A DNA stretch of 8,452 nucleotides, from assembly GCA_020793555.1 (NCBI GenBank), contig DQIO01000230.1, positions 1 to 8,452 on the forward strand, in the 5' to 3' direction. Shown one piece after another: positions 1 to 7,218 of this stretch (the stretch's first letter is position 1; each line of letters opens with the position of its first letter). Below the pieces are notes generated by a model. It had not been told where the DNA came from and did no database searches. It saw only the letters and a program-made list of their open reading frames with translations. The translations under genes were made by a program, and so were the position numbers. This DNA comes from Methanosarcinaceae archaeon. Lineage in GTDB: Archaea > Halobacteriota > Methanosarcinia > Methanosarcinales > Methanosarcinaceae.

Positions 1-93
1 AGTATATAATGAGTCCATAACATCACCTTTTGTTTGCGTTTTACTTACTTTCCTTTTTAGTATCGAGTGTATATAAATATTGAGTATAATCGT
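1..93. other. AT-rich non-coding stretch at the left edge
   Basis: No convincing reading frame is seen on either strand. A T-rich run at about 27-58 could be the tail or terminator of a gene lying to the left of the window. A TATA-like string at 70-79 (tatataaata) resembles an archaeal TATA box, but it lies about 340 bases from the first gene with a repeat element in between, so its role is unclear. Confidence 0.4.
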
Positions 94-325
94 CTAGTGT
101 CATGTCAATGATATAAGATCATCAATATATGATTTGACACGGTCCTATTTTCAACTTTTTTTTAAGACGCTGATTCACACAGATTTACGCTGATTAAAGG
201 TTGCATCTGCGTTAATCAGCGTAAATCTGCGTCTAATATATTTGTTGAGACTACTGTATTTTGAAACTATTTGATAATTATCTGTATGCCCCATAATAAA
301 CACTTTAAAGTTGACACGACACTAG
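94..325 (-). mobile_element. MITE-like element, left copy
   Basis: This is a 232-bp non-coding element with 15-bp terminal inverted repeats. The left end, 94-108, reads CTAGTGTCATGTCAA. The reverse complement of the right end, 311-325, reads CTAGTGTCGTGTCAA, so 14 of 15 bases match. The same element occurs in opposite orientation at 8200-8401: the reverse complement of 94-142 matches 8353-8401 at 40 of 49 positions, and the reverse complement of 301-326 matches 8397-8422 at 24 of 26. The internal hairpin and the stretches between the ends also align in the same order. Short length, terminal inverted repeats, no coding capacity and several copies fit a miniature inverted-repeat transposable element. 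CTAG at both ends may be a target duplication or part of the terminal repeat; some IS5-family elements use YTAR/CTAG-like targets. No transposase is present, so the parent family is unknown. It is called '-' here because it runs opposite to the right-hand copy. Confidence 0.75.
165..234. repeat. Internal hairpin of the left MITE-like element
   Basis: A perfect 17-bp stem pairs 181-197 with 212-228 around a 14-base loop. A further 6-bp stem pairs 165-170 with 229-234 across a 10-base bulge. The arms carry repeated words of the type gcgtaaatctgcgt/taatcagcg, a repeat style I recall from intergenic DNA of several archaea and bacteria. The right-hand element has a shorter version at 8291-8330, which accounts for the 30-bp length difference between the two copies. 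Confidence 0.75.
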
Positions 326-326
326 T

Positions 327-412
327 ATCACATATATTAATAAAGATGCATGTAGTATAATCACATCATATTTAAGCGAATTGAACTATTATTTTACGAA
401 CTCAAAAATTAA
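327..412 (+). promoter_or_regulatory. Putative promoter/leader of the heme cluster
   Basis: This 86-base AT-rich gap lies between the end of the MITE-like element and the ahbD start, so it is the natural place for the cluster promoter. A TATA-like string lies at 332-340 (atatatta region), followed by a purine-rich aataaag. A second weak candidate is tataat at 355-360. No strong Shine-Dalgarno motif precedes the ATG at 413. The exact promoter cannot be fixed from sequence alone. Confidence 0.35.
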
Positions 413-1474
413 ATGATTACTATGGCAACACCACCAAGACTTATAGCATGGGAACTGACAGCAGGTTGCAATCTCTCCTGCGTACATTGCAGAGGTGCAT
501 CAACTTTCGAGATCCCACCCGGAGAGCTTACAACAGAAGAAGCAAAACATTTCATAGACGAAATTGTGGAGATGGGAAATCCGATCCTGATCATAAGCGG
601 AGGAGAACCTCTTGTCCGCAAAGACGTGTTCGAAATCGCACAATACGGCACTGACAAAGGACTTCGTGTCGTAATGGCAACAAACGGGACCCTTGTCACG
701 CCAAAGGTCGCAAAAAAGATGAAAGAGGTAGGGATCCAGAGGGTCAGTATCAGTCTCGATGGAGCAAATGCAAAATCCCATGATGATTTCCGTGGCGAAC
801 CCGGCGCATTTGATGGAGCACTACGTGGGATTGATGAGATCAAAAAAGCAGGTGTTGGTTTTCAGGTAAACACCACCATCACAAAACGTAATATTGACGA
901 AATTCCAAAAATACTCGAATTTGCAATAGAACTCGGAGCAGAAGCACTCCATATTTTCCTTTTGGTGCCAACCGGCAGAGGCAAGGAAATCGAAGCGGAT
1001 GAGATTCCACCTGTTGAATACGAGCGTGTTTTAAATTGGTTCTATGACCAGCAAAAGACCGTAAAGATCCAGTTGAAAGCCACATGTGCGCCGCATTACT
1101 TTAGGATCATGCGCCAGCGTGCAAAGAAAGAAGGCATTGAAATATCTGTGAAAACGCACGGATATGAAGCCATGACCAAAGGATGCCTTGGAGGCACAGG
1201 ATTTTGTTTTATATCCAGTATAGGTGAAGTGTACCCCTGTGGATATCTTCCAGTACTTGCAGGCAGTATAAAAGAGCAGAGTTTCAAGGATATATGGGAC
1301 AACGCAAAGGTGTTCAATGACATTCGTGATACAAGCAAACTCAAAGGCAAATGCGGTGATTGCGGATACAAGGAGGTGTGCGGCGGCTGTCGTGCACGTG
1401 CGTATGCAGCAACCGGAGATTACATGGCAGAGGAGCCATATTGCATATATACACCACCAAAGGTAAAGGAATAA
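413..1474 (+). CDS. ahbD: AhbD, radical SAM heme synthase (Fe-coproporphyrin III to heme b)
   Basis: The 353-residue radical SAM/SPASM protein carries out the last step of the alternative heme pathway, the oxidative decarboxylation of the two propionates of Fe-coproporphyrin III to vinyl groups. The radical SAM CxxxCxxC motif is C19, C23, C26 (GCNLSCVHC), and the SAM-binding GGEP is at 63-66. The C-terminal part is Cys-rich (C258, C265, C276, C314, C317, C323, C326, C344), as expected for the auxiliary iron-sulfur cluster region, with the strings [16 protein letters not shown] and [15 protein letters not shown] that I associate with AhbD/NirJ2. It lacks the longer N-terminal segment usual in AhbC/NirJ1, so AhbD is preferred over the deacetylase AhbC. 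The start is ATG 413; an in-frame ATG at 422 is an alternative (350 residues), and no ribosome site decides between them. It is the first gene of the cluster, 2 bases ahead of ahbA, consistent with cotranscription. Confidence 0.93.
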   Translation: MITMATPPRLIAWELTAGCNLSCVHCRGASTFEIPPGELTTEEAKHFIDEIVEMGNPILIISGGEPLVRKDVFEIAQYGTDKGLRVVMATNGTLVTPKVAKKMKEVGIQRVSISLDGANAKSHDDFRGEPGAFDGALRGIDEIKKAGVGFQVNTTITKRNIDEIPKILEFAIELGAEALHIFLLVPTGRGKEIEADEIPPVEYERVLNWFYDQQKTVKIQLKATCAPHYFRIMRQRAKKEGIEISVKTHGYEAMTKGCLGGTGFCFISSIGEVYPCGYLPVLAGSIKEQSFKDIWDNAKVFNDIRDTSKLKGKCGDCGYKEVCGGCRARAYAATGDYMAEEPYCIYTPPKVKE

Positions 1475-1476
1475 AA

Positions 1477-1932
1477 ATGGTAAAACTTGATGAAATTGAC
1501 AAAAATATCCTGAATATTATACAGTTGGATTTTCCGCTTGAAATTCATCCATTCAAAAAATTGGGCGAACAGTTGGGTATCCCTGAAGATGAAGTGATAG
1601 AGCGCCTTGGGCGTTTGAACAACGCAGGCGCGATCCGGCGCATCGGTCCAATCATTAATGTAAAAAAGACAGGAGGGATTAGCACTCTTGTTGCGGCCAA
1701 AGTGCCGGAGCAGAGGATCGATGAAGTTGCAGAGGCTATCAATCGATACCCTGAAGTGTCACACAATTACCTGCGCACTGCAAAGTATAATATATGGTTC
1801 ACGATATCCGCTTCAAGTGAAGCGAGACTTATACAGATACTTGATGAACTGAAAGCTGAAACCGGATGCGATCTGATCAACCTGCCTACCAAACGGCTGT
1901 TCAAGATCGGAGTTAAATTCAATATAAGGTAA
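1477..1932 (+). CDS. ahbA: AhbA, siroheme decarboxylase subunit
   Basis: The 151-residue protein is of the Lrp/AsnC-like AhbA/NirD-L family. With AhbB it decarboxylates the C12 and C18 acetates of siroheme to give 12,18-didecarboxysiroheme in the cytoplasm. An N-terminal winged-helix-like segment (about 5-56, with [11 protein letters not shown] at 51-61) is followed by an RAM/ferredoxin-like domain. The family signature PEVSHNYLR...YNIWFT spans 92-109 and includes H96, the region linked to substrate binding in this family. The start is ATG 1477, 2 bases after the ahbD stop, with a weak aaagga upstream. The frame stays open upstream to an ATG at 1360, but that extension overlaps ahbD and reads as Cys/Arg-rich out-of-frame sequence, so it is rejected. 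The HTH-like part is structural in this family and does not by itself mean a regulator. Confidence 0.93.
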   Translation: MVKLDEIDKNILNIIQLDFPLEIHPFKKLGEQLGIPEDEVIERLGRLNNAGAIRRIGPIINVKKTGGISTLVAAKVPEQRIDEVAEAINRYPEVSHNYLRTAKYNIWFTISASSEARLIQILDELKAETGCDLINLPTKRLFKIGVKFNIR

Positions 1933-1937
1933 GGTGA
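1933..1937 (+). promoter_or_regulatory. Ribosome binding site deciding the ahbB start
   Basis: A GGTGA motif lies 5 bases ahead of ATG 1943. The in-frame GTG at 1934 lies inside this motif, so it is very unlikely to be the start. Confidence 0.65.
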
Positions 1938-1942
1938 GAAAA

Positions 1943-2401
1943 ATGGACGAAATCGATATCCAGCTTATCAAACTTACGCAGGATGGAATACCGCTTACCC
2001 ATGCACCATTTGTGGATATAGCCAAAGAACTTGGCATCAGTGAAGAGGATGTTGTTGCAAGATTTGAAAATTTGCAACAAAATGGGGTTATCCGAAGATT
2101 TGGTGCATCCATTGGGCACAGAGCAATTGGAATTACAGCCAACGCCATGTGCACATGGAACGTGCCTGATGACAGAGCTGAAGAAGTAGGAGCTATTATG
2201 GCAGGTTTTTCTGAAGTAACACACTGTTACGAACGGCCACGTTATCCGGACTGGCCATACAACCTGTTCACAATGGTACATTCCTACACGAAAGAAGATT
2301 GTGAAAAATTGGCACGGGATATCTCAAAGGCCACAGGTATTTCAGATTACAGCCTTTTGTATAGCGAACGGGAATTTAAGAAAACGGGTGCCAGATTGTA
2401 A
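1943..2401 (+). CDS. ahbB: AhbB, siroheme decarboxylase subunit
   Basis: The 152-residue paralogue and partner of AhbA forms the siroheme decarboxylase heterodimer. It begins with the same LDEID-like helix (MDEIDIQLIKL). It has the winged-helix-like segment ending GVIRRFGASIGHR (48-60) and the AhbB-type signature THCYERPRYPDWPYNLFTMVH (93-113), including H94. The RPRYPDWP insertion between the His and the YNLF strand is what separates AhbB from AhbA here. The gap to ahbA is 10 bases. Tandem ahbA-ahbB beside ahbD is the arrangement I know from Methanosarcina-type genomes. Confidence 0.93.
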   Translation: MDEIDIQLIKLTQDGIPLTHAPFVDIAKELGISEEDVVARFENLQQNGVIRRFGASIGHRAIGITANAMCTWNVPDDRAEEVGAIMAGFSEVTHCYERPRYPDWPYNLFTMVHSYTKEDCEKLARDISKATGISDYSLLYSEREFKKTGARL

Positions 2402-2439
2402 TTTAATAATTTGATTTCTAATCACAGGATGCGCTAATT

Positions 2440-3102
2440 GTGACCAATGAACAAAACTTACTCCCTTTGATGATCGATCTTAGTGGCAGGCATGTCGTGA
2501 TCATTGGTGGAGGTTCAGTAGGAGAGCGCAAGGCAACCCTCTTTTCAAAATATACAGATACCACTGTTGTAAGTGTAGCATTTTCCAAAAAACTTGAAGA
2601 AATGAATGGTGCGGGTAAATTGAAATTAATACGGGCAGACCTTGGATCACTGCCGGATGATAAAATTGCAGATATTATATCAGACGCATTTTTAGTCATC
2701 CCTGCAACAAACGATACATCACTAAACAGTCGAATTGTACAAATTGCACAAAAAAGCGATATTTTAATTAATAAGGTCGATTCTGTAGGTGACGTTGTGG
2801 TGCCTTCTGTGATCAAAAGAGGAGATCTTACGATCGGGATATCCACACTTGGATCAAGTCCTGCACTTTCAAAGTACACACGTACGAAAATAGAACAAGT
2901 GATAACACCGCAGTATGCCGACATGATACGACTTCAAAATGAAATGCGGACGTACCTGAAACAGAATGTTTCAGAACAGGAAAAACGAAAGGAAATTCTG
3001 TGGAAAATTCTTGAAAATGCGGATGTGTGGAATGCACTTTCGGAATCCTATGAAAAAGCGTATAATCTAGCAAATAATATAGTGTCAGGACATAACAAGT
3101 GA
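2440..3102 (+). CDS. SirC/Met8-like precorrin-2 dehydrogenase (possibly also sirohydrochlorin ferrochelatase)
   Basis: The 220-residue protein of the Met8p/CysG N-terminal family oxidises precorrin-2 to sirohydrochlorin with NAD+. Some members also insert Fe(II) to make siroheme. The N-terminal Rossmann motif GGGSVGERK is at 23-31. The family Asp in the NxVD motif is D114, matching the Asp implicated in catalysis in Met8p and CysG. The conserved block GISTLGSSPALSKYTRTKIE spans 133-152. The helical C-terminal region (about 153-215) is the dimerisation part. The start is GTG 2440 with a modest aggat 9 bases upstream (2426-2430); an in-frame ATG at 2470 would cut into the conserved N-terminus. 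It supplies sirohydrochlorin for the Ahb branch and also for F430 and cobamides. Whether chelation is done here or by a CbiX/CfbA-type enzyme elsewhere cannot be decided from sequence. Confidence 0.9.
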   Translation: MTNEQNLLPLMIDLSGRHVVIIGGGSVGERKATLFSKYTDTTVVSVAFSKKLEEMNGAGKLKLIRADLGSLPDDKIADIISDAFLVIPATNDTSLNSRIVQIAQKSDILINKVDSVGDVVVPSVIKRGDLTIGISTLGSSPALSKYTRTKIEQVITPQYADMIRLQNEMRTYLKQNVSEQEKRKEILWKILENADVWNALSESYEKAYNLANNIVSGHNK

Positions 3103-3151
3103 TAATTTACATCCAAAATTTAATGATTTATTACAAAAGTCGTTTTTATAC

Positions 3152-3158
3152 GGAGGAT
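3152..3158 (+). promoter_or_regulatory. Strong ribosome binding site selecting the TTG start of hemA
   Basis: GGAGGAT lies 4 bases ahead of TTG 3163. The first in-frame ATG (3181) would be 22 bases away, so the TTG is favoured. The N-terminal residues after it ([10 protein letters not shown]) also fit the archaeal HemA family. Confidence 0.7.
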
Positions 3159-3162
3159 ACAA

Positions 3163-4416
3163 TTGACAGAAATATCAAGCATGGTCATAACACATGCAAA
3201 AGCCAGTGTTCAAGAGATGGAAGGAGCCTGGCACGGCGATCTTGAAGGTATGCTGAAACACTTGTATTCAAATGACCTTATCTATGAATGCGCAGTGCTA
3301 AAAACGTGCAACCGCGTTGAAATATATGTAGTTTCACCAAAAGGAAGCCAGGTACTGTTCAATTTTGCAAAGAAAATGGGCGTGTCTTCCAGAATTGTTG
3401 AGTTCTATGACAATGATGAGACGCTGACGCATCTTTTAAAGCTGGCATCGGGTCTTGAATCCATGATCGTGGGAGAAGACCAGATACTGGGACAGATCAA
3501 AGAACTCTACTCAATCGCAAAAAATGCAGGTACAACCGGCAGTACGCTTGATACCGCATTTAGCAAAGCGATACAGGTCGGCAAAAGGGTGCGCACAGAA
3601 ACCGGCATTAACAAAGGTTCAGTCTCCATCGGTTCTGCAGCAGTCGACCTTGCAGATGAGATCCTTGACGGTTTAACAGGCAAGACAGTTCTTGTAATTG
3701 GTGCCGGTGAGATGGGGACACTTGTCGCACGCGCACTTGGTCACAAGAATATTGATGCGATATATATCGCAAACCGGACATTTGAGCGGGCAAAGATTCT
3801 TGCTGACGAATTATCTGGACTGGCAGTCCCATATAGTGAAGTAGAGGTACACATCAAAACTGCGGACGTGGTCATTAGTGCGACATCGGCACCGCATTAT
3901 GTGCTTACAAAAGAAATAATGTCAAAGGCGATGGAGAACAGGAATCGTGAGATACTTTTAATTGACATCGCAAACCCCCGCGATATAGAGGAGATAGTTA
4001 CACAAGTTCCTAATGTTACCCTGCATAATATTGACGGGCTGCGTACCATCAATGAAAAAAACATGCAGATGAGGCGTAAAGAAGCGAAAAAGGCAGAGTT
4101 TCTCATAGAAGAAGAACTTGTACTGCTAAATGCCCAGTTCAAACGCCAGAAAGCAGACGGATTGATATCAGAGTTATATGCACGGCTATACGATGTGCGC
4201 GAGCACGAGAAGGAACGTGCGATCAATCGGTTGAAAGCATATCATTCAATTGGCGATATTGAGAAAAAGGTGCTTGATGACCTGACACATTCCATTGTCA
4301 ACAAAATGTTGGCAGAGCCTACAAAAGCTCTCAGGGATGCAGCAGAGCAGGATAATGATGAGATGTTAGATATTGTGTCAAAATTATTCAAACTAAACGG
4401 TGTACAAAAGGAGTGA
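3163..4416 (+). CDS. hemA: HemA, glutamyl-tRNA reductase
   Basis: The 417-residue NADPH-dependent enzyme reduces glutamyl-tRNA(Glu) to glutamate-1-semialdehyde, the first committed step of the C5 tetrapyrrole pathway. The catalytic domain carries the nucleophile C49 in [10 protein letters not shown] and the strongly conserved [17 protein letters not shown] (97-113). The NADPH-binding Rossmann motif is GAGEMG (180-185), followed by ANRTFERA (203-210). The C-terminal helical dimerisation domain occupies about 305-415. Length matches the family. The start is TTG with a strong GGAGGAT ribosome site, an uncommon start that could keep translation of this entry-point enzyme moderate (inference). Its stop codon lies inside the hemB ribosome site region, 4 bases ahead of hemB, suggesting translational coupling. 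HemL, the enzyme that takes its unstable product, is three genes downstream. Confidence 0.97.
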   Translation: MTEISSMVITHAKASVQEMEGAWHGDLEGMLKHLYSNDLIYECAVLKTCNRVEIYVVSPKGSQVLFNFAKKMGVSSRIVEFYDNDETLTHLLKLASGLESMIVGEDQILGQIKELYSIAKNAGTTGSTLDTAFSKAIQVGKRVRTETGINKGSVSIGSAAVDLADEILDGLTGKTVLVIGAGEMGTLVARALGHKNIDAIYIANRTFERAKILADELSGLAVPYSEVEVHIKTADVVISATSAPHYVLTKEIMSKAMENRNREILLIDIANPRDIEEIVTQVPNVTLHNIDGLRTINEKNMQMRRKEAKKAEFLIEEELVLLNAQFKRQKADGLISELYARLYDVREHEKERAINRLKAYHSIGDIEKKVLDDLTHSIVNKMLAEPTKALRDAAEQDNDEMLDIVSKLFKLNGVQKE

Positions 4417-4420
4417 TATT

Positions 4421-5395
4421 ATGTTTCCACAGGTTCGAATGCGAAGGTTAAGAAGCGGCAAGATTCGTGATCTGGTGCGCGAGACCGCACTTACGACAGA
4501 TGATCTGATCTACCCGATGTTTGTTGATGAGACTATTGATTCTGCGGTTGAGGTTTCTTCCATGCCGGGTGTGTACAGGCTGCCCCCGGGCATTGTGGCA
4601 GATGATGCAAAGGAAGCCGCAGACCTTGGAATTCCCGCAGTTATTCTTTTCGGAATTCCGAATAACAAGGATGAGACGGGAACAACCGCTTATGGTGACG
4701 ATGATGTTGTCCAGCAGGCTGTCCGCGAGATCAAGAGCGAACTTGGAAAGGACATGGTTGTAATTACTGACGTATGCCTGTGCGAATACACAAGCCACGG
4801 ACACTGCGGCATTGTTGATTACGATACTGAGGAGATACTTAATGACCCGACACTGCCACTGCTTGGCAAGACCGCGGTGAGCCACGCAAAAGCCGGTGCG
4901 GATATTGTTGCGCCTTCGGGAATGATGGACGGGATGATCGGTGCGATGCGGTCTGCTCTTGATGATAACAATTTTAGCAATATTCCCATAATGTCATATG
5001 CAGCAAAATATTCCTCTGCATTCTACGGACCGTTCAGGGATGCGGCAGAATCAGGTTATTCGTTCGGGGACCGTTCGAGTTACCAGATGGACCCTGCAAA
5101 TTCGAATGAAGCAATGCGTGAGGTTGAACTTGATATCAGGGAAGGCGCGGACATTATAATGGTAAAGCCTGCACTTCCATATCTTGACATAATATATCGT
5201 GTCAAGAACGAGTTTGAGATGCCAACGGCTGCGTACAATGTGAGTGGAGAATATTCGATGTTAAAAGCCGCAGCACAGAATGGCTGGTTGGATGAAAAGG
5301 CGGTTATGTACGAGTCACTTATCTCGATCAAACGTGCGGGTGCAGATATGATATTGACATATTTTGCGAAGGACATGGCGCGGATGCTGGAGTGA
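4421..5395 (+). CDS. hemB: HemB, porphobilinogen synthase (5-aminolevulinate dehydratase)
   Basis: The 324-residue TIM-barrel enzyme condenses two 5-aminolevulinate molecules to porphobilinogen. The Schiff-base lysines are K196 ([17 protein letters not shown]) and K249 ([12 protein letters not shown]). A Cys-type zinc site, [14 protein letters not shown] (117-130, with C119, C121, C129), is complete, so a Zn-dependent enzyme is predicted rather than the Asp-rich Mg type. The start is ATG 4421, supported by AGGAGTGA (4409-4416) that overlaps the end of hemA. The frame also opens at a GTG at 4400, but that would overlap hemA by 17 bases and add seven residues foreign to the family. The N-terminal RMRRLR...RDLVRET is typical. 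Confidence 0.97.
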   Translation: MFPQVRMRRLRSGKIRDLVRETALTTDDLIYPMFVDETIDSAVEVSSMPGVYRLPPGIVADDAKEAADLGIPAVILFGIPNNKDETGTTAYGDDDVVQQAVREIKSELGKDMVVITDVCLCEYTSHGHCGIVDYDTEEILNDPTLPLLGKTAVSHAKAGADIVAPSGMMDGMIGAMRSALDDNNFSNIPIMSYAAKYSSAFYGPFRDAAESGYSFGDRSSYQMDPANSNEAMREVELDIREGADIIMVKPALPYLDIIYRVKNEFEMPTAAYNVSGEYSMLKAAAQNGWLDEKAVMYESLISIKRAGADMILTYFAKDMARMLE

Positions 5396-5460
5396 GTGTG
5401 AAGGTTTTTAACATATGTATGTAGAGTTATAAAATACAGATTGAATTGAGAGGTGTGAAA
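5396..5460 (+). promoter_or_regulatory. hemB-hicB gap with possible internal promoter and ribosome site
   Basis: This is the longest gap inside the cluster, at 65 bases. A TATA-box-like ttataaaata lies at 5427-5436, and GAGGTG (5450-5455) lies 5 bases ahead of TTG 5461. A transcript started about 25 bases after the TATA-like string would begin close to the coding start. The TATA call and the ribosome site therefore compete, and the site may instead be used only in a read-through transcript. An independent promoter for the toxin-antitoxin pair would be normal, but this is only suggestive. Confidence 0.35.
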
Positions 5461-5670
5461 TTGCAGCATATTACAAAATCTGAAATTTATTTCGATGGAG
5501 AACATTACTGTGCAAGATGTTTGGACATTGATGTATTCACACAAGGCAACACATTAGACGAAGTTATGGAGAATCTTCAGGAAGCAGTTAGTCTGCATTT
5601 AGAAGATGAGGAGCCAAATCATGTTATAGGCAGTAACTCTATTTTGGCAATGATGGAAGTTTCGGTTTGA
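5461..5670 (+). CDS. hicB: HicB-family antitoxin (short form)
   Basis: The small protein of about 69 residues has the HicB partial RNase H-like fold pattern. A beta-strand pair around EIYFDGEHYCARCLDIDVFTQG is followed by the signature GNTLDEVMENLQEAVSLHLE, the 'G-TL-EA--N--EA' helix of HicB. It lacks a C-terminal HTH or ribbon-helix-helix DNA-binding domain, so autoregulation by this protein would need another partner. TTG 5461 is chosen because GAGGTG lies 5 bases upstream. GTG 5455 and TTG 5446 are in-frame alternatives that would add 2 and 5 residues. It ends 5 bases before the hicA ATG. It is expected to bind and neutralise HicA. By eye it is richer in A/T than hemB and hemL. Confidence 0.85.
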   Translation: MQHITKSEIYFDGEHYCARCLDIDVFTQGNTLDEVMENLQEAVSLHLEDEEPNHVIGSNSILAMMEVSV

Positions 5671-5675
5671 GATTT

Positions 5676-5921
5676 ATGAATGATAAACTTCCAGTGGTTT
5701 CCGGCAAAAAACTCATTAAACTGCTTTCAGAATTGGGGTATAGTGTTGTACGCCAACGTGGCAGTCACATCAGACTTAAAAAAAATACAGTTGCGGGGAC
5801 ACATTCAATAACAATTCCAAATCACGACGAAATCGCAAAAGGCACATTAAGCGACACACTCAATAAAGTTAGTATTTGGAACCAAATTAGTAAAGATGAC
5901 TTAATTGAGATGTTAAAATAA
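5676..5921 (+). CDS. hicA: HicA-family mRNA interferase toxin
   Basis: The 81-residue protein has the HicA double-stranded-RNA-binding-like fold. KLPVVSGKKLIKLLSELGY at the N-terminus leads to VVRQRGSHIRLKK, in which H31 of the GSH motif is the expected catalytic His. The second half has TIPNHDEIAKGTLSDTLNKVSI, matching the family 'PNH-EI--GTL--IL' block. All key positions look intact, so the toxin is probably functional, acting as a ribosome-independent mRNA-cleaving enzyme by family knowledge. ATG 5676 is preferred because it gives the typical N-terminus. A TTG at 5667 that overlaps the hicB stop by 4 bases, with ggaag upstream, is an alternative. The antitoxin gene comes first, the reverse of the order in the E. 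coli-type hicAB locus. Confidence 0.9.
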   Translation: MNDKLPVVSGKKLIKLLSELGYSVVRQRGSHIRLKKNTVAGTHSITIPNHDEIAKGTLSDTLNKVSIWNQISKDDLIEMLK

Positions 5922-5942
5922 ATTAGATTCCATGGTGTTCAC

Positions 5943-7208
5943 ATGAGTTTAGAAAAATCAAAACAATTATACGATAAAGCCAAAACACTCCTCCCTGGAG
6001 GAGTTAGCAGTCCGGTTCGGGCGATCAAGCCATATCCATTTTACACCGAATCTGCAAACGGTTCAAAAATAACAGATGTTGACGGGAACGAATACATTGA
6101 TTACTGTATGGCTTATGGTCCAAAGATACTCGGGCATGGTCATCCACGCATCAAACAGGCAATTGTAGAACAGTTGGACAAGGGATGGCTATATGGTACA
6201 CCTACAGACCTTGAGGTGACGCTTGCCGATAAGATCGCATCACTCTACCCGAGCATTGACATGCTTCGTTTTGTCACCACAGGCACAGAAGCGACTATGA
6301 GCGCACTAAGGGCAGCGCGCGGTTTTACTGGTAAGAACAAGTTCATCAAGATGGAAGGCGGATTCCACGGCGCGCACGATGCCGTACTTGTCAAGGCAGG
6401 TTCCGGTGCGACCACACACGGCAAACCTGATTCACTCGGGATTCCGGAGGATTTTACCAAAAATACGCTTCAGGTTCCGTACAATAATATCGAGGCATTG
6501 ACAGATACTATCGAATCCAATAAGGATGACATGGCAGCAGTGATCATTGAACCTGTTATGGGAAATATCGGTCCGATCCTGCCCGGTGAGAATTATCTGA
6601 AAGATGTTCGAAAAGTTACAGAAGAGAACGATGTTGTACTGATATTCGATGAGGTTATTACAGGATTCAGGCTCGCCATGGGAGGCGCGCAGGAATACTA
6701 TGGTGTTACACCTGACATGACAACACTCGGAAAGATCGTTGGCGGAGGAATGCCTATCGGTGTGTTTGGTGGAAAGCGCGAGATCATAGAGATGATATCA
6801 CCATCCGGAGCTGTTTATCAGGCAGGCACGTTCAGCGGCAGTCCAGCTTCTGTAGCAGCAGGTATCACAATGCTGGATGTTCTTGAGAAAGAGAATGTGC
6901 ACAAAACATTGAACGCCACAGGAGACATGGTGCGTGCACGGTTGTCTGATATTGTTTCCGATCTGGGGCTTGATTATAATGTGTCCGGAATTGCGTCGAT
7001 GTTCAAGATATTCTTTGGGGATACTCCTTCAAACTATCAGGAAGCACTCAAATGCGACAAGGAAGGTTACTTCGAGTTCTTCCACAGGATGCTGAAAAAC
7101 GGTGTGTTCCTGCCGCCATCGCAGTTCGAAACGAATTTCGTATCAACCGCTCATAGTGAATCCGATCTGGAAATGACGTTTGAAGCCTACGAGGCTAACC
7201 TGAAATAG
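5943..7208 (+). CDS. hemL: HemL, glutamate-1-semialdehyde 2,1-aminomutase
   Basis: The 421-residue fold-type I PLP enzyme converts glutamate-1-semialdehyde to 5-aminolevulinate. The N-terminal [12 protein letters not shown] (17-28) is diagnostic of Hem[18 protein letters not shown] (110-126) binds the PLP phosphate, D236 in [10 protein letters not shown] contacts the pyridine nitrogen, and K264 in [13 protein letters not shown] is the Schiff-base lysine. GTFSGSP (296-302... region 295-301) has Ser where many members have Asn (GT-SGNP), a small deviation. The start is ATG 5943 with GGTG at 5934-5937, 5 bases upstream. It follows hicA by 21 bases and precedes hemC by 10. It works directly after HemA, from which it is separated by hemB and the hicBA insertion. 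Confidence 0.97.
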   Translation: MSLEKSKQLYDKAKTLLPGGVSSPVRAIKPYPFYTESANGSKITDVDGNEYIDYCMAYGPKILGHGHPRIKQAIVEQLDKGWLYGTPTDLEVTLADKIASLYPSIDMLRFVTTGTEATMSALRAARGFTGKNKFIKMEGGFHGAHDAVLVKAGSGATTHGKPDSLGIPEDFTKNTLQVPYNNIEALTDTIESNKDDMAAVIIEPVMGNIGPILPGENYLKDVRKVTEENDVVLIFDEVITGFRLAMGGAQEYYGVTPDMTTLGKIVGGGMPIGVFGGKREIIEMISPSGAVYQAGTFSGSPASVAAGITMLDVLEKENVHKTLNATGDMVRARLSDIVSDLGLDYNVSGIASMFKIFFGDTPSNYQEALKCDKEGYFEFFHRMLKNGVFLPPSQFETNFVSTAHSESDLEMTFEAYEANLK

Positions 7209-7218
7209 GTGTTTAAAA

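Noticed and set aside
94..325. Possible CRISPR array in the repeat-rich flank
   Set aside because: The repeats are terminal inverted repeats and a hairpin, not regularly spaced direct repeats with unique spacers, and no cas gene is present.
409..843. Long minus-strand open frames opposite ahbD (and similar ones opposite hemA, hemC and others)
   Set aside because: They are antisense shadows of well-supported genes, have no recognisable family features and have atypical Ser/Pro-rich composition.
413..1474. First gene as AhbC/NirJ1 rather than AhbD
   Set aside because: It lacks the N-terminal extension typical of AhbC. The RLIAWELT...CNLSCVHCR start and [15 protein letters not shown] end match the AhbD/NirJ2 pattern I recognise.
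1360..1476. Upstream extension of the ahbA reading frame from an ATG at 1360
   Set aside because: It lies wholly inside the end of ahbD, encodes a Cys/Arg-rich out-of-frame peptide, and the AhbA family starts at the helix beginning [10 protein letters not shown] (ATG 1477).
1477..2401. ahbA/ahbB as a pair of Lrp/AsnC transcription regulators
   Set aside because: The HTH-like N-termini invite that call, but the HNYLR/HCYERP...YNLWFT-type signatures and the position between ahbD and the siroheme synthase gene fit siroheme decarboxylase subunits.
3143..3150. TATA-box-like gtttttata ahead of hemA
   Set aside because: It directly abuts the ribosome site, so a start site about 25 bases downstream would fall inside the coding region. 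It is more likely ordinary AT-rich spacer.
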